Assembly (NCBI GenBank): GCA_039918615.1
Contig: JBDSHG010000016.1
Location: forward strand, 1-20,228
Direction of reading: 5' to 3'
Origin: FEN-1250 sp039918615
Lineage (GTDB): Bacteria; Gemmatimonadota; Gemmatimonadetes; Gemmatimonadales; Gemmatimonadaceae
DNA length: 20,228 nucleotides
Shown: piece after piece, positions 7,062 through 15,116 of the stretch
How the letters are laid out: each line of letters begins with the position of its first letter
Numbering within the stretch: position 1 is the stretch's first letter
Made by a program: the position numbers and the translations under genes
Notes under the pieces: generated by a model
Told to the model about the DNA's origin: nothing
The model's input: only the letters and a program-made list of their open reading frames with translations
The model's database searches: none

Positions 7062-8786
7062 GTGCGCCCGATCGACTGGACGGTAGTCGCGGTCTACATG
7101 ACCGCGACGCTCGCGATCGGACTCTGGCTTGCGCGCCGCGCGAGTCGCTCGCTCGAGGATTTCTTCGTCGGCGGACGCACGATTCCCTGGTGGCTCGCCG
7201 GCGCCTCGATGGCGGCGATCACCTTCAGCGTCGACACACCGCTCTACGTGAGCGGGCTCGTGATCGGACGCGGCATCGCCGGCAACTGGGAGTGGTGGTC
7301 ATTCGTCGTCGCACATGTGTCGATGATCTACCTGTTCGCGCGATTGTGGAGGCGCGCCGGAATCCTCACCGACTACGAGCTCACCGAGCTCCGCTACGGC
7401 CGCAAGGCCGCCGCCGTGCTGCGCGGCACCGGCGCCTTCCTCTTCGCGCTCCCGATCAACGCGATCAGTATCGCGTACGGAATGCTGGCGATGCGAAAGG
7501 TCGCCGACGCTCTCGGCATCTGGACGCAGCTCGGCATCGATGGCGACGCGCAAAAGGCGCGCGCGGTGGTGCTGATTGCCGCCATCGTGCTGCTCTACGC
7601 GGCATTCAGCGGCCTGTGGGGCGTCGTCACCACCGACTTCTTCCAGCTCGCGCTCGCGCTCATCGGTGCGATCGTCGTCGCGAAGTACGCGCTCCACGAG
7701 ATCGGCGGCATCTCGGTGCTCCCTGCGAAGCTCGCGGCAGCGGGGAAGGGCGATCATCTCGCGTTCTTCCCCTCGCTCGGCAGCGCGCTGCTCCCGCTGC
7801 CGACATTCTTCGCCTACATCTCGATCCAGTGGTGGGCGTACAAGGGCGCCGACGGCGGCGGACAGTTCGTGCAGCGGCTCGTCTCGGTGCCCAGCGAGAA
7901 GGATGCGGAGAAGGCGGCGTGGCTGTTCAACATCATCAACTACGTCGTGCGCTGCTGGCCGTGGATCATCGCGGCGCTCATCGCGATGATCGTGCTCCCG
8001 AATCTCGCCGATCGCGAGATGGCGTACCCGACGCTGATGAAGCGCTATCTCCCCGCGGGGATGCTCGGCCTCGTCTTCGCATCGCTGGTCGCGGCGTTCA
8101 TGTCATCGGTGAGCGCGCAGGTGAACTGGGGAGCGAGCTATCTCGTGAACGATGTCTATCGGCGCTTCCTCGCGCCGGCCGCGTCGGAGCGCTCGCTGGT
8201 GTGGGCAGGGCGCATTGCGTCGCTCCTCATCACGGCGGTGGCGTCGACGGTCGCCTTCAACCTCCACAGCATCGGCGAGACCTTCCGCCTCCTCATCGCG
8301 CTCGGCACCGGCACCGGCGCGGTGCTCATCCTCCGATGGTTCTGGTGGCGCATCAACGTGTGGGCGGAGATCGCCGCGCTCGTCGGCAGCGTGCTGGTCG
8401 CCGCGATCATTTACACGGTGCCGTCGCTGCGCGCGCTCGAGTTCGGGATTCGCGAAACGGGAATGGCCGCGGTGGTCACCGCGCTCTGGCTCACCGTAAT
8501 GTGGCTGACGCCGCCCGAAAGCGACGAGACGCTCGATGCTTTCTATACCCGCGCGCGGCCAGGCGGCGCCTGGGGCCCCGTGCGCGCGCGCACGGGAATC
8601 TCTCCGCGCCAACATCTCGCAAGCGACGTCCGCCGCGTCTTCGCGGGCGTCGCAACGCTGCTGGGCGTCAACATCACCATCGGCACGCTGCTGCTGCAGC
8701 AATGGGGACTCGCGAGCGCTTCCGCCGTAGTCGCATTAGCCGGGGTGCTCTACCTGCGCCGAGCGAGGACACTGGTCGCGGAGTAG
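7062..8786 (+). CDS. Sodium:solute symporter family transporter, probably for a cell-wall amino sugar
   Basis: An inner-membrane sodium-coupled symporter of 574 residues with about 13 hydrophobic helices and a LeuT-type fold. Typical family features near the N-terminus are SLEDFFVGGRTIPWWLAG, followed by the sodium-site region SMAAITFSVDTPLYVSG. The C-terminal stretch about 500-535 is hydrophilic, before one last helix. Substrates in this family range from sugars and amino acids to nucleosides, so sequence alone does not name one. The start is GTG 7062, one base after the nagZ stop, which makes it the last gene of the murQ-anmK-nagZ operon. The cytosolic enzymes encoded upstream need GlcNAc-anhydroMurNAc or anhydroMurNAc, and no AmpG or PTS gene is present here. 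Import of one of these sugars is the natural inference, not a shown fact. Confidence 0.88.
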   Translation: MRPIDWTVVAVYMTATLAIGLWLARRASRSLEDFFVGGRTIPWWLAGASMAAITFSVDTPLYVSGLVIGRGIAGNWEWWSFVVAHVSMIYLFARLWRRAGILTDYELTELRYGRKAAAVLRGTGAFLFALPINAISIAYGMLAMRKVADALGIWTQLGIDGDAQKARAVVLIAAIVLLYAAFSGLWGVVTTDFFQLALALIGAIVVAKYALHEIGGISVLPAKLAAAGKGDHLAFFPSLGSALLPLPTFFAYISIQWWAYKGADGGGQFVQRLVSVPSEKDAEKAAWLFNIINYVVRCWPWIIAALIAMIVLPNLADREMAYPTLMKRYLPAGMLGLVFASLVAAFMSSVSAQVNWGASYLVNDVYRRFLAPAASERSLVWAGRIASLLITAVASTVAFNLHSIGETFRLLIALGTGTGAVLILRWFWWRINVWAEIAALVGSVLVAAIIYTVPSLRALEFGIRETGMAAVVTALWLTVMWLTPPESDETLDAFYTRARPGGAWGPVRARTGISPRQHLASDVRRVFAGVATLLGVNITIGTLLLQQWGLASASAVVALAGVLYLRRARTLVAE

Positions 8787-8848
8787 GCGAGATCCACCGG
8801 GCACGCGAGCCTCTCATCAATTCAATCGTTTTTCAATTGTTCGTGCTT

Positions 8849-8869
8849 GTGTTGCGACGCCCGCGACAC
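8849..8869. terminator. Hairpin between convergent symporter and phosphatase genes
   Basis: GTGTTGCG (8849-8856) pairs with CGCGACAC (8862-8869), with one G-T wobble and a five-base loop. It ends four bases before the stop of the minus-strand phosphatase gene and lies 63 bases after the symporter stop. No T-tract follows on either strand. The same two 8-base arms occur in the hairpin at 1570-1601. Confidence 0.45.
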
Positions 8870-8872
8870 TGT

Positions 8873-10078
8873 CTACGTTCGCACCGCGCTGTCCGCTGCC
8901 GACGGATGCGACTGATCCGGCCGCGTGCCGCGGATCACGCCGTCCTTGTAGATCCGGTAAATCAGGAGCGCGGCGATCACCAGCAGCGCGCCCGCGACGA
9001 TGAAGAGGAAGGAGCGCCCCTTCGCACTCATCGGGCGCGGCGCGGCGATCGGTGCGAAGGTGTCGATCTCCGGGGCAGGATCCGCCTCCGCCGGCATCGC
9101 TCCCGTATTGCGCCTGCGAAACGGCGCCGTCGGTCCATCGACGAACCGCTGGCGCGGCGTCACCGGCGTTTGCGAGCCCGGCAGCGGGAAGACCGCGTGT
9201 CCCACCGCCTCCTCCTCTTCTGCGGCCGTCAGCCCCTCGCCCTCGAAGTGCGCCACGATGACCGTGATGTTGTCCGGCCCGCCGTTCTCGTTCGCGCGAT
9301 CGATGAGCTCCTTGCACGCGGTGAGCAGGTCGCCCTTGCTCTCCTCCAGGATCTCCGCGATCTCATCCTTCCGCACCAGCCCCGACAGCCCGTCCGTGCA
9401 GAGCACCAGCGTGTCGCCCTTCCGCACCTTCTGATAGGTGAGGTCGATCTTCACCGTCGGCTCGGGGCCCAACGCCTGCAGGATAATATTGCGTCGCTCG
9501 CTGCGCTCCGCCTCTTCCGGCGTGAGCTCTCCCGCCTCGATGAGCCGCTGCATGAGCGACTGGTCCTTCGTGATTTGCAGCGCGACGCCGTTGCGCACGA
9601 GGTAGGCACGGCTGTCTCCCACCTGCGCCAGATAGAGCGTGTCGCCGAGCAGTCCGGCGATCGTCGCCGTGGTGCCGAGCCCGCGCGACTCCGGATGCTC
9701 TACCGCGTAGGCGAATATCTTCGCATTCGCCGCCTCGGCCGCCGACTTGATCGCCCGCGCGAACAGCTCGGGATTTCGCTCCGACGCCGAGCGCCACTGC
9801 GAGCGAAGCTCCGACTGCACGGTGAGGATCGCGAGCTCGCTCGCGACTTCACCTGCCGCCGCGCCGCCGAGTCCGTCGGCCACCATGAAGAGCGAGCCGT
9901 GGCTGCCGAGGAGATGCGTACGCACCTCGGGCTGCAGCGAAGCGTTGTCGGCCGTGAGGTCGGCGACGAGGAACGAGTCCTCGTTGTGATCGCGTACGCG
10001 GCCGACGTCGGTTCGGCCGAACACGTTCACGATGACGTCGCCGGGCACGGCGTCTGGTTGCGGATTGGCGCTGGTCAC
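8873..10078 (-). CDS. PP2C-family Ser/Thr protein phosphatase with C-terminal membrane anchor
   Basis: A metal-dependent phosphatase that removes phosphate from serine and threonine, most likely reversing the kinase encoded directly upstream. The catalytic domain covers about residues 18-260. It has the PP2C motifs RDHNEDSF (Asp34), VADGLGG (Asp68), GLGTTATIAG, VGDSRAYL, CTDGLSGLV and GPDNITVIV, which supply the two-metal centre. A Pro-rich linker follows (about 270-350). Then comes a single membrane helix near residues 354-375 and a short tail, so the phosphatase domain faces the cytosol. It has 401 residues from GTG 10078. No Shine-Dalgarno sequence is seen and no other start lies just upstream, so translation may depend on the kinase gene, whose stop is 25 bases away. 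It is the last gene of the FHA-kinase-phosphatase operon. Confidence 0.94.
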   Translation of the reverse strand: MTSANPQPDAVPGDVIVNVFGRTDVGRVRDHNEDSFLVADLTADNASLQPEVRTHLLGSHGSLFMVADGLGGAAAGEVASELAILTVQSELRSQWRSASERNPELFARAIKSAAEAANAKIFAYAVEHPESRGLGTTATIAGLLGDTLYLAQVGDSRAYLVRNGVALQITKDQSLMQRLIEAGELTPEEAERSERRNIILQALGPEPTVKIDLTYQKVRKGDTLVLCTDGLSGLVRKDEIAEILEESKGDLLTACKELIDRANENGGPDNITVIVAHFEGEGLTAAEEEEAVGHAVFPLPGSQTPVTPRQRFVDGPTAPFRRRNTGAMPAEADPAPEIDTFAPIAAPRPMSAKGRSFLFIVAGALLVIAALLIYRIYKDGVIRGTRPDQSHPSAADSAVRT

Positions 10079-10103
10079 GGATACAAGGTATGCGAAATGA
10101 CGT

Positions 10104-11942
10104 TCACTTGCACTCTTGCGCTGAGAACGACCGGATTTCGCCGGCCTTGGGATGGGACGTCGCCTTCGTGATCAGGGTCAAAATGGAGCAGGCCCGCGTA
10201 CGGGATGCTTCGTCGCCCGTGGTTCCCGCACGCTTGATCATAGCGCGCGACAGGTAGTAAAGCGCGGTGACGCTGTCATCGCGGGTGGGGAGCAGCGGCA
10301 TCGCGCCGCGGACGGCGGTCATGGCCTCGGCCGGCTTGTCCTCGTCCACCATGCGTCCGGCCGCCTCGATCCGTGCGCGCGCCTGCTCGGCGTTCGTCGG
10401 GGGCGAGGTAGTGGAGGGCGGCTGCGCGGGCGCCGCCACCGGGGAGGCAGGGGGAGTGGTCGGCGCCGCGGAGGGCGACGTGGTACCCGCCGGCGGCTTC
10501 GGAATGGTGCGGGTGCGCGGGGGCCTGGCTCCCGCGCCGTGCGTGGTCGGCGTGACGATGGGCGCCGGCGCCGCGGCGGGCTCCGGGGGCGCAGGCGCGG
10601 GCGCGGTTGCCGTGACGACCGAGTCGGTCTTCACGCCGGCCGCGCCACTCGTAGCGGCGGCATTGTCGCTGTCCGGCTTGGCATTGCTGCTGTCAGCGCT
10701 CGCCGATGGCGGCGACGTCGCGCTCAGCGACGACGCCGCGGAATCGACGTGTGGCTCGCTCGCCACCGTCGCGCTCGCCCCATTCGCGCGCGAGCGCATG
10801 AACATCGCGCCACCCACGGCAACGACCAGCGCCGCAGCAAGAATCGCGGGAACGAGAAACCGATCGCGCGCCGACGCGGGAGCTGGCACGACCGTCGCCG
10901 CCAGCGCCAGCATCGTCGGCGCCGCTGGTGCGCCCGAGGCCGCGCCGGTTGCCGCCCCCGGGATTACTAGCGTCCTCGCGTTCTCCACCTCGTCCGCACT
11001 CATCCCGCGCACCGCCGCCACGATCGCCTCGCCGAACTCGCTCGCGTGCTGGTATCGGTCCGACGCGAGCCGCGACAGTGCACGATCGATCACCGCCTGC
11101 AGCGCCGGCGGCCACACGAGATCGGTGCGCGCCTCCGCCAGCGACAGCGGACGGTCCGTGAGCCGCTTGAGCAGCGCCTCCTGCGTCGTCTGCCCCGTGA
11201 ATGGCAGCATCCCCGTGAGCATGTTGAAGGTCACCAGCCCGAGCGCGTACAGATCGCTGCGACCATCGAGCGTGTCGCCGGTCAACTGCTCCGGCGACAT
11301 GTATTCCGGCGTCCCCACCACGAGCCCCGTGCGCGTCACCTTTTGCCCCGCGCCCTCGGCTGCCTTCGCGATGCCGAAGTCCACGACCTTCACGAGATCG
11401 GCGCCGTCGCGGCCGCGCGAGATCATGATGTTGTCGGGCTTCAGATCGCGGTGTACGATCCCGCGCTCGTGCGCGGCCTCGAGCGCGCTCGCCACCTGCC
11501 GCGCGATCTCCGCCGCCCGGGGCGCGGGGAGCGCGCCGAGCGCCTCGCAGAGCTTCGTGAGCGACTCGCCCTCGACGAACTCCATCGCGAGATAGATGAG
11601 ACCATCCGATGTTTCGCCGAAGTCATAGATCGCGGCGATGTTCGGGTGGTTGATCCTGCTCGCGTTCGCAGCCTCGCGATTGAACCGGCCGACGGCGTCG
11701 ACGTCGTTCGCGAGCGCGGAGGTCATGACCTTGATCGCGCTCATGCGCCCCATCTTCACGTGCTCGGCCAGATACACCTGGCCCATCCCGCCCTCACCGA
11801 GCTTGCGGATCACGTGATAGCGATCGGCGATGATGGAGCCGATGATGTCGCCGCCCGATGCAGAACGGAGAGTCGAGCCGTCAGTGGGGCAGAACTTCGT
11901 GTGCTCGTCGTACTCCTTGCCACACTGCGGGCAACTCTTCAC
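10104..11942 (-). CDS. Zinc-ribbon Ser/Thr protein kinase with one membrane helix
   Basis: A Hanks-type kinase of 612 residues. A small N-terminal zinc-ribbon-like motif comes first: Cys4, Cys7 and Cys18, with Asp21 where a fourth cysteine is expected. The kinase domain spans about 42-310. It has the glycine loop GEGGMGQVY, Lys71, HRDLKPDN with catalytic Asp166, DFG at 188-190, and GTPEYMSPEQ in the activation segment. One transmembrane helix lies at about 365-385. A long Ala/Pro/Ser-rich linker follows, and then a helical C-terminal domain of about 90 residues that would be periplasmic. No PASTA repeats are present, so the outer domain is not the usual muropeptide sensor. The GTG start overlaps the stop of the FHA gene as GTGA, and the PP2C gene follows 25 bases downstream. 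Confidence 0.95.
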   Translation of the reverse strand: MKSCPQCGKEYDEHTKFCPTDGSTLRSASGGDIIGSIIADRYHVIRKLGEGGMGQVYLAEHVKMGRMSAIKVMTSALANDVDAVGRFNREAANASRINHPNIAAIYDFGETSDGLIYLAMEFVEGESLTKLCEALGALPAPRAAEIARQVASALEAAHERGIVHRDLKPDNIMISRGRDGADLVKVVDFGIAKAAEGAGQKVTRTGLVVGTPEYMSPEQLTGDTLDGRSDLYALGLVTFNMLTGMLPFTGQTTQEALLKRLTDRPLSLAEARTDLVWPPALQAVIDRALSRLASDRYQHASEFGEAIVAAVRGMSADEVENARTLVIPGAATGAASGAPAAPTMLALAATVVPAPASARDRFLVPAILAAALVVAVGGAMFMRSRANGASATVASEPHVDSAASSLSATSPPSASADSSNAKPDSDNAAATSGAAGVKTDSVVTATAPAPAPPEPAAAPAPIVTPTTHGAGARPPRTRTIPKPPAGTTSPSAAPTTPPASPVAAPAQPPSTTSPPTNAEQARARIEAAGRMVDEDKPAEAMTAVRGAMPLLPTRDDSVTALYYLSRAMIKRAGTTGDEASRTRACSILTLITKATSHPKAGEIRSFSAQECK

Positions 11943-13099
11943 ACACTCTCCACGCGGAGCACCTGATCGCCGAGAAGCACGCGCTGTCCCACCTTGAGCG
12001 CGCGCTCGCCGCGCACCGCGATGCCGACGCCGTTGCGGCTGCCGAGGTCGTGGATGATGAACGCGCCATCGAGCTCGCGCAGGTCGGCGTGCCGGCCGCT
12101 CATCGTCTGGTCGTACGGAAAGGTCCAGTCGCCTGCGTCGCGCCCGATCGTGATCGTGCGCCCCTGCGCGAGATACTGGCTGTCGCGCACGCTGCCGTCG
12201 CTGCGGAGCTGCGAGAGGCGCGCGATGTCCGGCGTCGGTGTGAGGGAGCCGACGCGGCGCGTGCCGTCGGCATCCGCGCGCGGTGCGGCAGGCGTGCCCA
12301 GGCGCTGGAACTCGAGGATCTGCGAGCCGATGAGGAGGACGTCCGTGTCGGCGAGCGAGTACGGCGCGTCGATGAACACCCAGGTGCGATTGGAGGAGCC
12401 GAGGTCGCGAACGAAGAGCGTGCCTTCGCGGAGGACGAAGCGCGCGTGGATCGGCGAGAGATACTGGTCATCCTCGAACGACAGATCGCACGCACCGCGG
12501 CCGACGGTCAGCTCGGACTCGCTCATGGCGACGGTGCGTTTGGGCTCGCCCTGCTCGTCGAGCACGGCGATGCGAGCGGTGACCTCGCTGCGCTTCGCGG
12601 TGAACGGCAGCGTCCTGGAGACGATCTTGGCCGGACCGGGGGCGCCCGGCGTTCCCTCCTCATTCTCCTGCAGCGAGGTGCCACACGTCGCGCAGAAGGT
12701 GTCGAGCTCCGGCCGGATCGCAGAGCCGCACGTCGTGCAGGACTGCGCGGTCGCGAGCTTCGCGTCCGTGCGGCGGCCGCAGTGCGCGCAAAAGGGAAGT
12801 CCCGCCTCGATGATGCTGCCACACCACGCACAGCTCACTGTCTCTCCTCCAGGCACGGGCGTGTGGGACGTGAGCGAAAAATCGAGTGCGCGCGCGGCGC
12901 TCGACGCGCGCCGGCCGATGCTCGGCGACAGGCGATGCAGATGCGCGGATCGAGCACCGAGCAGCGGCATCGAGACGACGGGCGGCGGCGCGATGCGTGC
13001 CGACTCGGATTCAGCCGCAACACCGACCGGCTTTCCGCAATCGATGCAATACAGCGACTCGGCTGTGTTCGAGCGTCCGCAAAATGCGCAGTCAATCAA
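11939..13099 (-). CDS. Protein with three zinc ribbons and two FHA domains
   Basis: A 386-residue probable cytosolic adaptor. Three double-CxxC zinc ribbons come first: Cys4/7/18/21, Cys90/93/104/107 and Cys121/124/136/139. Two forkhead-associated domains follow. The first is at about 170-255, with VGRG, SPIHARF and LGSSNRTW. The second is at about 300-386, with IGRD, SGRHADL and LGSRNGVG. FHA domains bind phosphothreonine peptides, so the protein probably docks on the kinase encoded next or on its substrates. The start is TTG 13099, because GGAGG lies exactly six bases upstream and the first ribbon begins at the fourth residue. A start at 13174 would add 25 residues with no ribosome site. 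It is the first gene of the operon and overlaps the kinase start by four bases. No transmembrane helix is seen. Confidence 0.9.
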   Translation of the reverse strand: MIDCAFCGRSNTAESLYCIDCGKPVGVAAESESARIAPPPVVSMPLLGARSAHLHRLSPSIGRRASSAARALDFSLTSHTPVPGGETVSCAWCGSIIEAGLPFCAHCGRRTDAKLATAQSCTTCGSAIRPELDTFCATCGTSLQENEEGTPGAPGPAKIVSRTLPFTAKRSEVTARIAVLDEQGEPKRTVAMSESELTVGRGACDLSFEDDQYLSPIHARFVLREGTLFVRDLGSSNRTWVFIDAPYSLADTDVLLIGSQILEFQRLGTPAAPRADADGTRRVGSLTPTPDIARLSQLRSDGSVRDSQYLAQGRTITIGRDAGDWTFPYDQTMSGRHADLRELDGAFIIHDLGSRNGVGIAVRGERALKVGQRVLLGDQVLRVESV

Positions 13100-13105
13100 G
13101 TGTGG

Positions 13106-13110
13106 CCTCC
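13106..13110 (-). promoter_or_regulatory. Ribosome binding site that fixes a TTG start of the FHA gene
   Basis: GGAGG on the minus strand, six bases before TTG 13099. It is the best ribosome site near this gene and decides the start. Confidence 0.65.
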
Positions 13111-13135
13111 AGGGAGTACCCCGGTAAGACGCGTG

Positions 13136-13165
13136 AATATACGGCGAGGTCAATACCAAGGGCAA
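13136..13165 (-). promoter_or_regulatory. Putative promoter of the FHA-kinase-phosphatase operon
   Basis: On the minus strand, TTGCCC (13160-13165) is followed after 18 bases by TATATT (13136-13141). The -10 box lies about 36 bases before TTG 13099, leaving room for the ribosome site. The -35 box coincides with one copy of a repeated heptamer found in this spacer. It is a pattern match only. Confidence 0.35.
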
Positions 13166-13227
13166 TGAAAGCAAGTGCTGAGAACGACTTAACGGTGATT
13201 GCCCAATCGTCCCTCTTCAGGGCAATC
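13160..13227. repeat. Three copies of GGGCAAT, two forming an 8-bp inverted repeat
   Basis: GGGCAAT occurs at 13160-13166 and 13220-13226, and as its complement ATTGCCC at 13198-13204. The second and third extend to perfect 8-base arms, GATTGCCC (13197-13204) and GGGCAATC (13220-13227), 15 bases apart. They fall in the spacer between the divergent FHA operon and the amidase gene, where a shared regulator could bind. Confidence 0.4.
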
Positions 13228-13307
13228 GAATTTTCGTGATGATTCGAGTCACGCTCGTGGATGCAATCCGCTCCCTCCGCGCGGGACGGGCGGTTAGGTT
13301 GGATTCA

Positions 13308-15116
13308 ATGCGTTCATCTCTCGTCGGCGTCGCTGTGCTGCTCGCTGCCTGCGCAACTGCCACACCTCCCGCCGCGACCGCTCCCGCTCCGGCTCCATCT
13401 CCCAGCGTCGCCACCCCCTCGATGCTGCCGCCGGTTCCGCTCGTGACGGGCGCGCTCAAGCCCGCCGTGATCTACCCGGTGGCGAACTCGCTGGTCGAGG
13501 CGCGCGACTCCAACTTCATCTTTGGATCAGTGGGGAATGGGAAGGCGCAGCTGTGGATCAACGGCGCAGCGGTTCCCGTCGCACCGAACGGCGCTTTCCT
13601 CGCGTGGCTGCCGGTCCCTGCGCTCGACAGCCCGCGGTACGAGCTCGTCGCGGTCGCGGGCGCGGACACTGCGCGACTCGAACAGCCGGTGCGGCTCAAG
13701 CCGGCCGTGGTCAAGCTCGCCCTCGATGGGCCGCTCGCGTACGACAGCGGCTCGGTCTCGCCCAACAGCCGCCTCGTGCTCCGCGACGAGGACACGGTGC
13801 GCGTGAGCGTGCGCAGCGCGCCGAACGCGAGCGTCGTCTGGCGTGGCGACGCGGGCACGGCGATGGCGCTCACCGGTGCCGGGACGACGTTCGCTGCCGA
13901 CATCCCCGCGCGCCAACTCCGCGCGCGCACGGAGCTCATTCTTTCGCGCGACCGCGACACCATCCACGTCGCCGTCCCTCCCATCGGCGTCGCGCTCGCG
14001 AAGCAGTGGGCCGTGCTCGGTGTCGACAGCGCCGGCGCCGACGCGAGCGACGAAGAGCTCATCGGACGCCCGATCCCGGGCGGCACATACAAGTGGTTTT
14101 TCCTCCCCGGCACCGCGCTCGCCGTCACGGGGAGGAGCGGTGACTTCTCGCGCGTGCGACTCGACTCGCGTCTCGAGGTGTGGGTGAACAGCGCCGAGCT
14201 GCATCCGCTCGCGACGTCGTGGCTTCCGCCCGCGCGCGTGGCGGGGAATGCGCGGCTCGTGCCGCAGCCGGAGTGGGTGGATCTCGTCGTGCCAATGGCT
14301 GTGCGTCCCGCGTATTTCGTGGACGAGGGGACCAACGAGCTCACCGTGACGCTCTACGACACGATGATCAACACCGACATCGTGAACTACGGCGCGAACG
14401 ACTCGCTCGTGCGCGAGGCGAAGTGGACGCAGGAGGCGACCGACCGCGGCCACTTCACCCTGCAGCTGTCGTCGCCGTCGTACGGCTATCTCGCCTTCTG
14501 GCAGAACGGCGCCTTCGTGTTGCGCGTGCGCCGGCCGCCGCACATCGATCCATCATCGCCACTGCGCGGTCTCACCATCGCGATCGACCCGGGACATCCG
14601 CCCATCGGTGCGACGGGGCCGACGGGGCTCTACGAGGCCGTGCCGACGCTCGCGATCGGCCTCGACGTGCAACAGATGCTCGAGGCGAAGGGCGCGAGAG
14701 TCTTCATGACGCGGAGCACTCCCGATCCCGTCCCGTTGGGTGACAGGCCGATCATGGCACGCAAGGCGAACGCGAACGCACTGGTCTCGATCCACCTGAA
14801 CGCGCTTCCCGACGGGATCAATCCGTTCACATCGAACGGAACCGGGGCGTACTACTTCCGGTCGCACTCGGTTCCGCTCGCGCGCGAGCTGCAGCGCGCG
14901 ATGGTCGCACGCATGGGGCTCCGCAACCTCGGCATCAACTACGACAACCTGCGCCTCGCGCGGCCCACATGGATGCCGGCGGTGCTCTGCGAGGGCGCGT
15001 TCCTCATGATCCCCGAGCAGGAGAACGCGCTGCGCACCCCCGAATTCCAGAAGCGGTACGCCACCGCCATCGTCGACGGTCTGGAGAGCTACTTCCGGTC
15101 GCTGTCCGCTCAATGA
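13308..15116 (+). CDS. N-acetylmuramoyl-L-alanine amidase (Amidase_3 type), lipoprotein with SH3-like region
   Basis: A zinc amidase that cuts between MurNAc and L-alanine, freeing stem peptides from glycan strands. It has 602 residues. A short type II signal peptide with lipobox LAAC (Cys15) and a Pro/Ala linker come first. A β-rich, Ig-like region follows (about 40-130), then a middle domain, and an SH3-like segment near 240-305. The catalytic domain is at about 420-602. The four expected residues are in place: His430 in DPGH, Glu443 in GLYE, His496 in SIHLN and Glu562 in CEGAF. The ATG at 13308 is preferred because it starts the signal peptide; ATG 13236 or 13239 would put 24 or 23 residues before it. 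The large N-terminal part is unusual and may bind the wall or control activity. The stop overlaps the next gene as ATGA. Confidence 0.93.
   Translation: MRSSLVGVAVLLAACATATPPAATAPAPAPSPSVATPSMLPPVPLVTGALKPAVIYPVANSLVEARDSNFIFGSVGNGKAQLWINGAAVPVAPNGAFLAWLPVPALDSPRYELVAVAGADTARLEQPVRLKPAVVKLALDGPLAYDSGSVSPNSRLVLRDEDTVRVSVRSAPNASVVWRGDAGTAMALTGAGTTFAADIPARQLRARTELILSRDRDTIHVAVPPIGVALAKQWAVLGVDSAGADASDEELIGRPIPGGTYKWFFLPGTALAVTGRSGDFSRVRLDSRLEVWVNSAELHPLATSWLPPARVAGNARLVPQPEWVDLVVPMAVRPAYFVDEGTNELTVTLYDTMINTDIVNYGANDSLVREAKWTQEATDRGHFTLQLSSPSYGYLAFWQNGAFVLRVRRPPHIDPSSPLRGLTIAIDPGHPPIGATGPTGLYEAVPTLAIGLDVQQMLEAKGARVFMTRSTPDPVPLGDRPIMARKANANALVSIHLNALPDGINPFTSNGTGAYYFRSHSVPLARELQRAMVARMGLRNLGINYDNLRLARPTWMPAVLCEGAFLMIPEQENALRTPEFQKRYATAIVDGLESYFRSLSAQ

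Noticed and set aside
8817..8842. A/T-rich near-palindrome CAATTCAA...TTCAATTG downstream of the symporter
   Set aside because: The arms have a mismatch and the pairing is weak; the better hairpin is at 8849-8869.
3741..9797. Very long open frames antisense or out of frame to the murQ-anmK-nagZ-symporter region and the phosphatase gene, some over 600-900 residues
   Set aside because: They are Arg/Ala/Asp-rich translations produced by GC-rich codon bias, lack domains and ribosome sites, and overlap genes with full sets of family motifs.
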